Shown here: positions 8,165-16,312 of the stretch, one piece after another
Layout of the letters: each line of letters opens with the position of its first letter
Numbering within the stretch: the stretch's first letter is position 1
Assembly: GCA_003963125.1 (NCBI GenBank)
Contig: RXJK01000110.1
Coordinates: forward strand, 10,648-53,851
Reading direction: 5' to 3'
Source: Hyphomicrobiales bacterium
Lineage (GTDB): Bacteria; Pseudomonadota; Alphaproteobacteria; Rhizobiales; Hyphomicrobiaceae
Length of the DNA: 43,204 nucleotides
The notes under the pieces: model-generated
What the model was told of the DNA's origin: nothing
Database searches by the model: none
Seen by the model: only the letters and a program-made list of their open reading frames with translations
Translations under genes and position numbers: made by a program

Positions 8165-9424
8165 TCACGTGCGCACCGTCATACCGTCTGCGAGCGACAG
8201 GCGGTAGGCGCGGATCGCGGGCAGCAGGCCTGCCAGGATGCCGGCCACGAGGATCGCAGCCAGCATCGCGAGTTCCGTAGCGGTCGGCGGCGCGATGCCG
8301 ATGTGCAGGCCGTAGTTGGCATCGATATAGGGCTGCAGCAGGGCGAGCGCCAGATAGAGCAGGCAGGGCCCGAGCACGACGCCGGCCGCTGTCAGCGCTG
8401 TGGCTTCCGCAACGAGCAGGCCGAGCACGGTACGCGGCCCCGCGCCGACGGAACGCAGGATTGCCATCTCGCGGCGCCGCTCGTTGAGCGTGGTCAGAAT
8501 CATGGTCACCATGCCGAGGAGCGCGGTCGCGACCACCATGGCGGAGATCGCGCCGAGCGCCGTCTCCGCCGTGCCGAGCAGTTCCCACAATTCCTGCAGC
8601 GCCGCGCCCGGGATGATCGCCGACAGCGGCTCCTTGCGATACTCGTTGATGGCGCGTTGCACGCGGAATGTCGCGAGCTTCGATTTCAGCCCGACCATCG
8701 CCGCCGTGATCGCCTGCGGCTTGAGGTCCATCTTACGCACCTCGTCCGCCGTGACCGCCTGGCCCGGCACGCGGCCGCCGCTCTGCCAGTCCACGTGGAT
8801 CGCGTCGATGCCGGCGAGGCTGACATGCACCGTGCGGTCGACGGGCGTGCCCGTCTTCTCCAGGATCCCTGCGATGCGGAACGGCTTGTCGCCGTGCTCC
8901 ACGAACGAGACGGAGCCGAGCCCATGCGCGAGCACGATGGGGTCGCCCACCTTGTAGCCGAGCGCCCGGGCGACATCGGCGCCGATCACCGCGTCGAACA
9001 AGTCATCAAACGGCTTGCCGGCGGCAAAGCGCAAATTCTGCGTGCCGCGAAACTTGTAGCGCGTGAAGTAGTCCACGCTGGTGCCGAGCACGCGGAACCC
9101 CTTGTGGCTGTCGCCGAGCGACAGCGGCACGGTCCAGGCGACGTCGGGATGGTGCGTGATGTCCTCGTAGGCCGCCCAGCCGATGTTGTTGGTCGCGTTG
9201 CCGATGCGGAACACCGAATAGAGCAGAAGCTGGATCGCGCCCGAGCGCGCGCCGACGAGGAGATCCGTGCCCGAGATGGTGTCGGCGAAACTCTGCCGCG
9301 CGCCGGTGCGCACTTTCTCGACGCCGAGCAGCAGCGCCGTGCTGAGCGAGATGGCGATGACGGTGAGCAGCGCCGTGACCCACCGGTTGCGCAGCGACTT
9401 GAGGGCGAGGCGGTGGATGATCAT
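8165..9424 (-). CDS. ABC transporter permease, FtsX/MacB type
   Basis: This 419-residue inner-membrane protein has the FtsX/MacB layout. One N-terminal TM helix (about 16-36, WVTALLTVIAISLSTALLLG) is followed by a large periplasmic domain of about 250 residues. Three C-terminal TM helices follow, with the family coupling segment NERRREMAILRSVGAGPRTV between the first two. The start overlaps the stop of the ATPase gene by 4 bp (ATGA). Most relatives act as mechanotransmission or lipoprotein-release systems rather than classic importers. In the zrg-type locus this permease accompanies DUF2796 and DUF3299 partners, and metal uptake is the working inference. Confidence 0.9.
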   Translation of the reverse strand: MIIHRLALKSLRNRWVTALLTVIAISLSTALLLGVEKVRTGARQSFADTISGTDLLVGARSGAIQLLLYSVFRIGNATNNIGWAAYEDITHHPDVAWTVPLSLGDSHKGFRVLGTSVDYFTRYKFRGTQNLRFAAGKPFDDLFDAVIGADVARALGYKVGDPIVLAHGLGSVSFVEHGDKPFRIAGILEKTGTPVDRTVHVSLAGIDAIHVDWQSGGRVPGQAVTADEVRKMDLKPQAITAAMVGLKSKLATFRVQRAINEYRKEPLSAIIPGAALQELWELLGTAETALGAISAMVVATALLGMVTMILTTLNERRREMAILRSVGAGPRTVLGLLVAEATALTAAGVVLGPCLLYLALALLQPYIDANYGLHIGIAPPTATELAMLAAILVAGILAGLLPAIRAYRLSLADGMTVRT

Positions 9425-10158
9425 GCAGCGACAGACCCGCGCGGGCTCAGGATCTGGTCGAGGCGCAGCACGTCGTCGAAGCGGGGCCCGAGCGTTTCGT
9501 CGTGGCTCACCATGATGAGCGTCGCGCCGGCTTCGCCCGCCTGCTCGAACAGGAGATCGAGGAATGCGGCCTGGCGGTCGCGATCGAGGGCCGAGGTCGG
9601 CTCGTCCGCGACGATGAGTTCAGGGGCGCCGATGAGCGCTCGGGCCGCGGCGACGCGCTGCTGCTGGCCGACGCTGAGATTGGCGACGGTGCGCCCGCCC
9701 ACGACATCCTCCGGCAGCCCGAGCCGCCCGAGCAGGCGGCGCGCTTCCGCCTCCGCGCCACCGGCTGCGGCGACGCGCGCACGGCGCTGCGGCGCAAAGC
9801 TCAGCGGCAGCACGACGTTATCGATCACGTTGCCGTAGGGCAGCAGGTTGAACATCTGGAAGATGACGCCGATGTGCTCCGCCCGGAATGCGTCGCGCCG
9901 CGACGCCGAGAGACGCGCGATGTCCTGACCCAGGATCTCGATCCGGCCTTCCCGCGGCGTCAGGATCCCGCACAGGAGCCCAAGGAAGGTCGACTTTCCG
10001 CTGCCCGAGGGGCCGAGGAGCAGAACGCATCGCCCCTTGGCGAGCGAGAAGGCCTTCACGTCGAGCGCGAAGCCGCCGCGGGCCCACGCGAACGCGAGGT
10101 CCGAAACCGCGACGATGGCGCGCGAACTTCCCGGCTGCGCCGCTGCGGTTGCCTGCAT
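9421..10158 (-). CDS. ABC transporter ATP-binding protein
   Basis: This 245-residue ATPase has Walker A GPSGSGKST, Q-loop region IFQMFNLLPYGNVIDNV, signature LSVGQQQRVAAARAL, Walker B LIVADEPTSALD and switch histidine in MVSHD. This is the LolD/MacB/FtsE subgroup that pairs with FtsX-type permeases. The signature reads LSVGQ rather than LSGGQ, a mild variant. I chose the ATG at 10158; a GTG at 10182 in the same frame would overlap the upstream gene's end and is possible. It overlaps the permease gene by 4 bp and follows the DUF2796 gene closely, so all are probably one transcript. Confidence 0.9.
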   Translation of the reverse strand: MQATAAAQPGSSRAIVAVSDLAFAWARGGFALDVKAFSLAKGRCVLLLGPSGSGKSTFLGLLCGILTPREGRIEILGQDIARLSASRRDAFRAEHIGVIFQMFNLLPYGNVIDNVVLPLSFAPQRRARVAAAGGAEAEARRLLGRLGLPEDVVGGRTVANLSVGQQQRVAAARALIGAPELIVADEPTSALDRDRQAAFLDLLFEQAGEAGATLIMVSHDETLGPRFDDVLRLDQILSPRGSVAA

Positions 10159-10175
10159 CGTCACGAGCCCCGCTC

Positions 10176-10781
10176 TCACCACAATCCCGGCAAGGACACC
10201 TTCGGCACCTTGCGCGTCGCCTCGACTTTCGCCTGACCCTTCTCGGACACGGCCACGATGTCGAGTTCCTGCGAACCCGGAAACGCGGCGAAGAGGGCGA
10301 TGTCGAGCGCCTTGATTGCCTGCGGCGTGCGGCAGGTCAACGTGTACTTGGCGTGGACCGCGCTGTGCTCGTGCGTGTGCGCGGGCTGCGCACCCGTATC
10401 GGCCTTCTGCGCTTCCTTCTCGTCGTCGTCACCGTCGTGGTCGCCGCCGTGCATATGGACATCGGTCTCGGTGACGGCGCACCCGGCATCCTTCGGAATG
10501 CCGAACATGCCGAGCGCATCGGCGAGCTTCACTTTGGCTTCTGCCACGAGCTTCTTCTCCTGGTCCGTGGCAGGCGGGTGCTCAAAGCCCAGGATGTCGT
10601 TGCCCGGCACGCGCAGTTCCAGCGACACCGTGGTGTTCTCGATGGCCATCGTCAGCGTGCCGTGGCCGTGCTGGTGGGCGCCATGCTCGGTGTGGCCGTC
10701 GTCCGCCGCGAAGGCGACAGCCGCCAGAGACGCCGACGCCGCGAACGCCAGCGCGCCGATAAGGGGGGTACGAAGCCTCAT
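10176..10781 (-). CDS. DUF2796 (ZrgA-like) histidine-rich periplasmic protein
   Basis: This 201-residue protein has a signal peptide (LIGALAFAASASLAAVAFA) followed at once by the His cluster DGHTEHGAHQHGHG. The DUF2796 core follows (LELRVPGNDILGFEHPP, a helical segment around KLVAEAKVKLADAL). A second His/Asp cluster, HMHGGDHDGDDDEKE, and a third, HTHEHSAVHAKY, come before a conserved C-terminal beta region. The clusters are typical zinc-binding loops. The ATG at 10781 has CGGAGA upstream; the open frame extends to 10856 but would run into the dyad at 10853-10871. It heads the operon with the ATPase, permease and DUF3299 genes. ZrgA of the Vibrio Zur-regulated locus is the nearest characterised relative I can recall. 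Confidence 0.85.
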   Translation of the reverse strand: MRLRTPLIGALAFAASASLAAVAFAADDGHTEHGAHQHGHGTLTMAIENTTVSLELRVPGNDILGFEHPPATDQEKKLVAEAKVKLADALGMFGIPKDAGCAVTETDVHMHGGDHDGDDDEKEAQKADTGAQPAHTHEHSAVHAKYTLTCRTPQAIKALDIALFAAFPGSQELDIVAVSEKGQAKVEATRKVPKVSLPGLW

Positions 10782-10852
10782 GCCGTCTCCGGGTCGTTTG
10801 AAAGGATCGGTTCGCCTTTCCTGCCGCCATAGCGTGGAGCGGGTGAGGCGTG

Positions 10853-10871
10853 GCAAACGTTATAACATTGC
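10853..10871 (-). promoter_or_regulatory. Zur-like dyad upstream of the DUF2796 operon
   Basis: The sequence AACGTTATAACATT (10856-10869) is a 14-bp palindrome except for one position, centred on TTATAA, and is flanked by GC on each side. It lies 72 bp upstream of the DUF2796 start codon. Read leftward it gives GCAATGTTATA, close to one half of published Zur boxes as I recall them (TGTTATA half-sites). The second half matches poorly. The assignment combines position, the function of the operon and partial sequence match, so it is an inference. Confidence 0.45.
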
Positions 10872-10936
10872 ATTTGTGGCAGCAAGGTGAGCGCCCGGGC
10901 TCGCCCCGTGAAGCAATGCCCAGGGCAGGCCACTGC

Positions 10937-11634
10937 CTACCGGCAAGGGACCGCGAAATTCACATGGTAGTGCTCATCGTGGCGGATCCAGGCCTGCCCA
11001 ACGAACTGCATGCGCCCCTGCAACTCCCGTCCCGGCGCCGTGGCGAACAGCTTCGGCTGCATCGGCCCGTCGAAGATCACGGCCTGCACGCGCACGCCAT
11101 GCGCCTTCGCGGCCTTCTCCAGCGCCAGCAGATGCAAGGCCAGTCGATCTGGTAGTCGCCGGAGCGGCCCTGCCGGTCGAACTCGAGCGCGTAGCCGTAT
11201 TTGTTGAGCGCGTTGGTCGGCACTTCCGTGATGGCGCCGTCCGTCGTGCGCACCGGCACCATGAAGTCGACGGCCGTGCCGTTCGCGTGCGTCTTGTGCG
11301 GCGGGAACGGCCCACCCCAGGGCCAGCCGGCCTCGGCGTAGACGTAGCGCAGGTCGGGGTGCGACCGTGCGAGATCGGCATAGGCATCGCGGATGGCGTC
11401 ACGCACGCTCGAATGCACGAACGTGCGGCCCGCGAGATAGCCGAGCAGGCTGTAGGCGCGAAAGTTCTCCCCCGAATAGGCAACGCGCGTGCCGCCTTCG
11501 AGCCGGCCGCTGACCACGTTCCCGCGGCACACGCTCGCCTGCGATCCCGACCCGAGGAACGCGACGAAGCCCGCGTAAGCGAGCGCCGGCAGCAGCGTGA
11601 TGAGCAGGAGGAAACGGAAGAGCCGCTTCATCAT
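10937..11634 (-). pseudogene. MepA-like murein endopeptidase, split by a frameshift
   Basis: Two leftward frames together make one protein. The first, 11634 down to about 11150, has a membrane/signal segment (LFRFLLLITLLPALAYAGFV) and the metallopeptidase motif KTHANGTAVDFMVPV, ending in conserved YALEFDRQGRSGDYQIDW. It then runs into nonsense. The second frame resumes immediately as LHLLALEKAAKAHGVRV and carries QAWIRHDEHYHVNF, the second histidine motif, to the stop at 10937. One missing base near 11137-11150 would join them. The motifs match penicillin-insensitive murein endopeptidases (LAS-type zinc enzymes that cut peptidoglycan cross-links). It may be a true pseudogene or an assembly indel. 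Confidence 0.72.
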
Positions 11635-11740
11635 CGAGGCCTTCTGGACTGCGAGGGAATGTCGGATGTCCCGCGCGTGACCCTACGCTGCCACTTCCGA
11701 AGGTCAAGCTGACGCGTCGGCCGGCAGTGGACATGCAAAA

Positions 11741-11774
11741 GGCCGTCTCTGGATCGTGCGATCCGGAAACGGCC
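11741..11774 (-). terminator. Rho-independent terminator of the TRAP operon
   Basis: Read leftward, the outer arms GGCCGT and ACGGCC enclose inner arms GGATC and GATCC around a GCAC loop, and the stem is followed by TTTT. It lies 20 bp past the TRAP large-subunit stop (11794) and before the MepA-like gene, where a terminator for the leftward TRAP operon is expected. Confidence 0.8.
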
Positions 11775-11793
11775 CCGATGTGTGTGCGGTCGA

Positions 11794-13479
11794 CTAGCCG
11801 CCGGGTGATAGTTCCTTCGACAGCGGCGGTGGCTCCACCGGTGGCGCGATTGATCCTTCCGGCGGCTTGGTGTCCGCAGCAGCCGGCGCGGCGGGTGCCT
11901 GGGCCGCGGGCGCGGCGGGCGGCACGAGATCCGACGGCAGCGACGGAAGTCCCGGACCTGCGGCGGGGATCGACGGCGGCGGCGTCAGGCCGGGCGGAGG
12001 CGAAAGCCCGGGTGGCGGTCCGATGTTGAGCCCGCTCGGTCCGGACGACGGCGGCGTGCCGAAGTTGATCGCCGGTGGCAGTCCGGTCGGCATCTCGAGC
12101 GTCGGGATGCGGATCTCGATCTTGCTCGGATCGATCGCCGGCGCCTTGTCGAGCCAGTAGGTCACCGACTGCGGCCAGAAGATCACGATCGCCACCAGCA
12201 ACAGTTGCAGGATAACCCAAGGGATGGCGCCCCAGTAGATGTCACTACTGGGCACCGTATCGCGTGGTGCGATGCCTCGGAGATAGAACAGCGCGAAGCC
12301 GAACGGCGGATGCATGAAGCTCGTCTGCATGTTGGCGCCGAGCAGGACGCCGAACCAGATGAGATCGATGCCGAGCTTCTCCGCCGCCGGTGCCAGCAGC
12401 GGGATCACGATGAACGCGATCTCGAAGAAGTCGAGGAAGAAGGCCAATACGAACACGAAGACGTTCACGACCGCGAGGAAGCCGACCTGGCCCCCGGGAA
12501 GGTTCGTGAGCAGGCCTTCGATCCACTCCTTGCCGCCCGCGCCCTGGAACACGAGGCTGAAGGTTCTGGCGCCGAGCAGGATGAACACGACGAACGCCGT
12601 GATGCGCATCGTCGTCGACATGCCTTCCCAGAGCAGCGGCCACGTCAGGCGCCGGTTGATGGCGGCGAGCACCAGCGCGCCGACCACGCCCATGGCGCCG
12701 GCTTCCGTCGGCGTGGCGAGCCCCATGAAGATGGTGCCGAGCACGAGGAAGATCAGGATCAGCGAGGGCACCATGCCCTTCGTGCACTTCCAGGCGAGCG
12801 CCCAGCCGCGCAGCGTACGCGCCTCGGGAGGAAGCGGCGGCACCTCGTGCGGCTTCCAGATGCCGAGGATGAACACCCAGGCGCAGAACAGCGCGATCTG
12901 GATGATCGAGGGGCCGATGGCGCCGAGGTACATGTCGCCCACGGAGCGGCCCATCTGGTCGGCGAGCACGACGAGGACGAGCGACGGCGGCACGAGCTGA
13001 GTGATGGTGCCGGATGCTGCGATCACGCCCGTGGTGTGCCGCACCGAGTAGCCGTACTTCAACATGACGGGCAGCGAGATCAGGCCCATCGCGATCACGG
13101 AAGCCGCGACCGTGCCGGTGATGGCACCGAGCACCGCGCCGACGATGATCACGGCGTAGGAAAGGCCGCCGCGCATGCCGCCGAAGAGCTGGCCGAAGCC
13201 TTCGAGCAGGTCTTCGGCAAGGCCACATCGTTCGAGGATCGCGCCCATCAGCGTGAAGAACGGAATGGCGAGCAGCAGGTCGTTCGAGATGACGGAGAAC
13301 ATCTGGAACGTCAGGTTGCCGAGGAAGTTCGGCACGAACAGTCCGAGTTCGATGCCGAGCACCGCGAACAGCAGGCCGACGGCGCCGATGGAGAACGCCG
13401 CCGGGTAGCCGATGATCATGCCGACGACGAGCCCCGCGAACATCAGCGGGGCCATGTTGTGAATGATGAACTGGGTCAT
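11794..13479 (-). CDS. TRAP transporter large permease (DctM family) with proline-rich tail
   Basis: This 561-residue membrane protein has the DctM (ion-transporter-like) fold for about the first 450 residues. Roughly 12 TM helices are visible, with family segments such as NDLLLAIPFFTLMGAILERC and TGTVAASVIAMG. It drives sodium-linked uptake of an acid or related solute delivered by a periplasmic binding protein. The sequence looks like the subfamily often annotated as mannitol/chloroaromatic TRAP. After the last TM helix comes a low-complexity tail of about 110 residues, rich in Pro, Gly and Ala (GPPPGLSPPPGLTPPP), which DctM proteins normally lack. The start overlaps the small subunit stop by 4 bp. 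No binding-protein gene is in the window, so the substrate is unknown. Confidence 0.92.
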   Translation of the reverse strand: MTQFIIHNMAPLMFAGLVVGMIIGYPAAFSIGAVGLLFAVLGIELGLFVPNFLGNLTFQMFSVISNDLLLAIPFFTLMGAILERCGLAEDLLEGFGQLFGGMRGGLSYAVIIVGAVLGAITGTVAASVIAMGLISLPVMLKYGYSVRHTTGVIAASGTITQLVPPSLVLVVLADQMGRSVGDMYLGAIGPSIIQIALFCAWVFILGIWKPHEVPPLPPEARTLRGWALAWKCTKGMVPSLILIFLVLGTIFMGLATPTEAGAMGVVGALVLAAINRRLTWPLLWEGMSTTMRITAFVVFILLGARTFSLVFQGAGGKEWIEGLLTNLPGGQVGFLAVVNVFVFVLAFFLDFFEIAFIVIPLLAPAAEKLGIDLIWFGVLLGANMQTSFMHPPFGFALFYLRGIAPRDTVPSSDIYWGAIPWVILQLLLVAIVIFWPQSVTYWLDKAPAIDPSKIEIRIPTLEMPTGLPPAINFGTPPSSGPSGLNIGPPPGLSPPPGLTPPPSIPAAGPGLPSLPSDLVPPAAPAAQAPAAPAAADTKPPEGSIAPPVEPPPLSKELSPGG

Positions 13480-14084
13480 TGCAGCGGCTTCTCGTAGGCG
13501 TGCTCACGCACGTAATCGGTGGTGAGGGCGGCGACGCACTTGATGATCTCCGACACGCCCTGCAGGGCGACGAAGAGGAAGCCGAGCGGCAGGACGAGCT
13601 TCACGGGCCAGCGCACGAGGCCGCCCGCGTTGGTCGAGACCTCGCCGCTGTACCAGGCGTCGACGAACCAGGGCCACGTGATGTAGGCCATCACCAGGCA
13701 GAAGGGCATCAGGCAGAAGATGCCGCCGATGAGATCGATCCAGGTGCGCGTGCGCTCGCTGACCCAGCCGTAGATGAGGTCGACGCGCACATGCTCGTTG
13801 AGCTTGAGGGTGTAGGCAGCACCGAACATCGCCATCACGGCGAACATGTACCACTGCGCTTCGAGGAAGGCGTTCGAGTTCGCGCCATAAAGCTCGAGCA
13901 CCCGATTAAGAAAATCGAGGCCCTTATAATCGCGCGCGAGCTGCGCCATTTCATTGATGGAGTATCGGAAGAACGCGTTGAACGCGCTCAAAAGCGACGC
14001 GAGCAGGACGAACCAGATCGCGATGAGGCTGAGCCATCGATTGAAACGGTCGATGGCACCAGCGAGCGTCAGCAGGCTGTGCAT
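13476..14084 (-). CDS. TRAP transporter small permease (DctQ family)
   Basis: This 202-residue protein has four TM helices: about 17-38 (LIAIWFVLLASLLSAFNAFF), about 78-95, about 117-138 and about 160-180. The DctQ signature region HVRVDLIYGWVSERTRTWID lies between the second and third. GGGAGG is spaced well before the ATG at 14084. It is the membrane partner of the large subunit, with a 4-bp stop/start overlap, and is the first gene of the operon in this window. The perfect inverted repeat at 14205-14226 lies 121 bp upstream. Confidence 0.92.
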   Translation of the reverse strand: MHSLLTLAGAIDRFNRWLSLIAIWFVLLASLLSAFNAFFRYSINEMAQLARDYKGLDFLNRVLELYGANSNAFLEAQWYMFAVMAMFGAAYTLKLNEHVRVDLIYGWVSERTRTWIDLIGGIFCLMPFCLVMAYITWPWFVDAWYSGEVSTNAGGLVRWPVKLVLPLGFLFVALQGVSEIIKCVAALTTDYVREHAYEKPLQ

Positions 14085-14204
14085 AGTCCTCCCTTCGAGC
14101 CGCGGCCTTTTCGACCTTCAGGCTTCATTCGGCTCTCGAACAAGTCCCCCGTTGGGATGCCCGGCGGCATCCGGGCATCGCTTCTAACATGTTGAAGAAA
14201 CCTT

Positions 14205-14226
14205 TGTCTTGCCGGTTGGCAAGACA
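14205..14226. promoter_or_regulatory. Perfect inverted repeat between the TRAP operon and amidohydrolase
   Basis: The arms TGTCTTGCC (14205-14213) and GGCAAGACA (14218-14226) are exact complements around GGTT. The site lies in the 443-bp gap 14085-14527 between divergent units, 121 bp from the TRAP start and about 300 bp from the amidohydrolase start. There is no T run, so an operator for a dimeric repressor (GntR-like in form) is more likely than a terminator. No regulator gene is adjacent. The same gap also holds a shorter repeat, TGCAGC-CCGC-GCTGCA, at 14380-14395. I see no gene in the gap. Confidence 0.55.
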
Positions 14227-14527
14227 TCGCGCGCATTGTGGTTGCCAATTAGACCTTCGGCGCGTGTACGGCTGCAACAGCCCGAACCTCTCGCACCCGA
14301 CTGCTTAGTCTTTCAGCAGTTTCGACGCGATTTCGGGCCGCGTGTTTTGATGCGATGCAGCATGAGGCGCGACGCCTTTTGCAGCCCGCGCTGCAGAGGG
14401 AGCGGGGCCCAAAGGCGCGTGAGGCCGGGCACCGGCAGCAACGGGAGGCGGCGACGCCTGCATGGTTAATTTCGGCAGGCCTTTTGCATGCCCTTCCGGC
14501 GCAGAATAATGCAATGGGAGGTGCTCG

Positions 14528-15877
14528 ATGATACCGGCATTCAAGTCCCTCCGCTGGCCCGAGGCGCCCGCCTACGTGATCCGCAATGCGCGCGTGCCTT
14601 TGCCGTTTCTCGGGAGCAGCGCGCCTCCCGTGTCGGCAGACGCCGAGGGGCTCGTGCCCGCCGACCTGCATGTGGCCGAAGGGAAGATCGCCGCGGTCGT
14701 GATGGGCGCCGCACGTAGCGCCGATGGCAACCAAGGCCCGTCCATCGATCTCGGCGGCCGGCAGGTGTGGCCGGGCCTCGTCGACCTGCACACCCACCTC
14801 GACAAGGCGCATACCATCGGGCGCTCGCCCAATCCCGACGGCACCTTCAACAGCGCGCGCCTCGCTGCCACCGCCGACCGGCCGCTGCGCTCGCACGCCG
14901 ACATCGTGCGCCGGATGGATTTCGGCCTGCGCGCGGCCTACGCGCACGGCGTTGCCGCCATCCGCTCGCACCTCGATACCTACCCCGACAACGCCGAGAC
15001 CACCTGGGCCGCGGCCTCCGAGATGGCCGTGCGGTGGACGGATCGCATCACGCTGCAACTCGTCAGCCTGTGCCCCATCGATCTTCTGCAAGACGCGTTC
15101 GGTGATCACGTCGCGGCCCTCGTTGCTGCGGCCGGCGGCGTGCTGGGCGGCGTGACACGCTCGTCCCTCGGGCCGGGGCCGATCCCGGAGGCGGACCTCA
15201 CCGTCATGCTGGACCGCCTGTTCGCCCTCGCGGCCCGCCACGATCTCGACGTCGACCTGCACGTGGACGAGAGCGGCGATCCGAACGCCAACACCTTGCC
15301 GCACGTGGCCCGCGCGGCGCTCCGCCATGGCTATGCCGGGCGTGTCACCTGCGGCCACTGCTGCAGTCTCGCGGTTCAGCCCGAGGCGCAGGCGCTGGCG
15401 ACCCTCGACCTGCTGGCGGAGGCCCGCATCTCGATCGTCACCCTGCCGACGGTGAACATGTACCTGCAGGACCGCGTCGCCGGCCGCACGCCCCGCTGGC
15501 GTGGCGTGACGCTCGTGCGCGAGACGCGCCAGCGCGGCATCCTCGTCGCTGCCGCCGGCGACAACTGCCGCGACAGCTTCTACGCCTACGGCGACCACGA
15601 CATGGTCGACACGTTCCGGCAGGCCGTGCGCATCCTGCACCTCGATCATCCGATTTCGGAAGCGACTGCGCTCGTCGGCCCGCTGCCAGCGCGCATCGCC
15701 CGGCTGGCGGGAACCTGCGGCAGCCTCGAACCCGGCATGCCGGCGCGCCTCATCGCCTTCAACGCCCGCAGCATGGACGAACTGATCGCGCGGCCCCAGT
15801 CCGACCGCGTGGTGATCGACGCCGGCAAACCAGTGACGGCAGCCGTCCCCGACTATTCCGAGCTTTGGGACGACTGA
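14528..15877 (+). CDS. Cytosine deaminase-like amidohydrolase
   Basis: This 449-residue amidohydrolase-superfamily enzyme resembles CodA. Metal ligands are visible: H88 and H90 in VDLHTHLDKAH, later histidines in DLHVDES and GHCCSL, and the aspartate in AAAGDNCRDSF. The C-terminal beta-sandwich carries GSLEPGMPARLIAFNA. CodA-type enzymes deaminate cytosine and related heterocycles. The longer N-terminal part and divergence in the active-site loop mean the substrate may be another cyclic amidine or amide. A GGAGG sits just before the ATG. It is divergent from the TRAP genes, which may import its substrate; that link is inference from position alone. Confidence 0.8.
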   Translation: MIPAFKSLRWPEAPAYVIRNARVPLPFLGSSAPPVSADAEGLVPADLHVAEGKIAAVVMGAARSADGNQGPSIDLGGRQVWPGLVDLHTHLDKAHTIGRSPNPDGTFNSARLAATADRPLRSHADIVRRMDFGLRAAYAHGVAAIRSHLDTYPDNAETTWAAASEMAVRWTDRITLQLVSLCPIDLLQDAFGDHVAALVAAAGGVLGGVTRSSLGPGPIPEADLTVMLDRLFALAARHDLDVDLHVDESGDPNANTLPHVARAALRHGYAGRVTCGHCCSLAVQPEAQALATLDLLAEARISIVTLPTVNMYLQDRVAGRTPRWRGVTLVRETRQRGILVAAAGDNCRDSFYAYGDHDMVDTFRQAVRILHLDHPISEATALVGPLPARIARLAGTCGSLEPGMPARLIAFNARSMDELIARPQSDRVVIDAGKPVTAAVPDYSELWDD

Positions 15878-15987
15878 GACCACCGTCCACGCCGGAGCAC
15901 TTGTCACAGGCGGGCCACAAAGGAGGCATGTAAGCTTGAGCTTGCCCTGAGTCGAATGTCTTGGCTCTTGCTTCCGGGGGAACGGTC

Positions 15988-16284
15988 ATGCCGACCATGG
16001 ACCAAATTCAGCCCTACATGCCGCTCATCATCATGGGCCTCAACGGCCTGATCGCGGGGTGGCTCGCTGGCCTCCTGCTCGGTGGTGGCGGGCTCATCCG
16101 TAATCTGATCGTGGGCATCATCGGCGCCTTTGTCGGCGGCCTGCTGGTGAACACGGGCTGGCTGAACCTTCCCGCGTCAGTGACCAACATCACCAACGCG
16201 ATCCCTTACGGCACCCAGATCACCATCTCGACGATCGGGGCGCTCATCGTGGTCATCATCGCACGCTTCCTCGGCGGCCGCTGA
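15988..16284 (+). CDS. GlsB/YeaQ/YmgE family small membrane protein
   Basis: This 98-residue protein has three hydrophobic segments and the family glycine pattern: GLNGLIAGWLAGLLLGGGG, NLIVGIIGAFVGGLL and a final helix IGALIVVIIARFLGG. These transglycosylase-associated (Transgly_assoc) proteins are stress-linked inner-membrane proteins of unclear activity. The ATG at 15988 has GGGGGAA upstream; the frame also opens at a TTG at 15961, which would add nine residues without a good ribosome-binding site. The gene ends 28 bp before namZ and may share its transcript. Confidence 0.85.
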   Translation: MPTMDQIQPYMPLIIMGLNGLIAGWLAGLLLGGGGLIRNLIVGIIGAFVGGLLVNTGWLNLPASVTNITNAIPYGTQITISTIGALIVVIIARFLGGR

Positions 16285-16312
16285 CGGAGCGTCGCGGCAC
16301 ATCGGAGAAGGC

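Noticed and set aside
7886..9838. 650-residue rightward open frame opposite the ABC permease and ATPase
   Set aside because: No recognisable domain and high Arg/Gln/His content; the leftward frames have Walker motifs.
14249..15907. 552-residue leftward open frame opposite the amidohydrolase
   Set aside because: Shadow frame of a gene with clear metal-binding motifs on the other strand.
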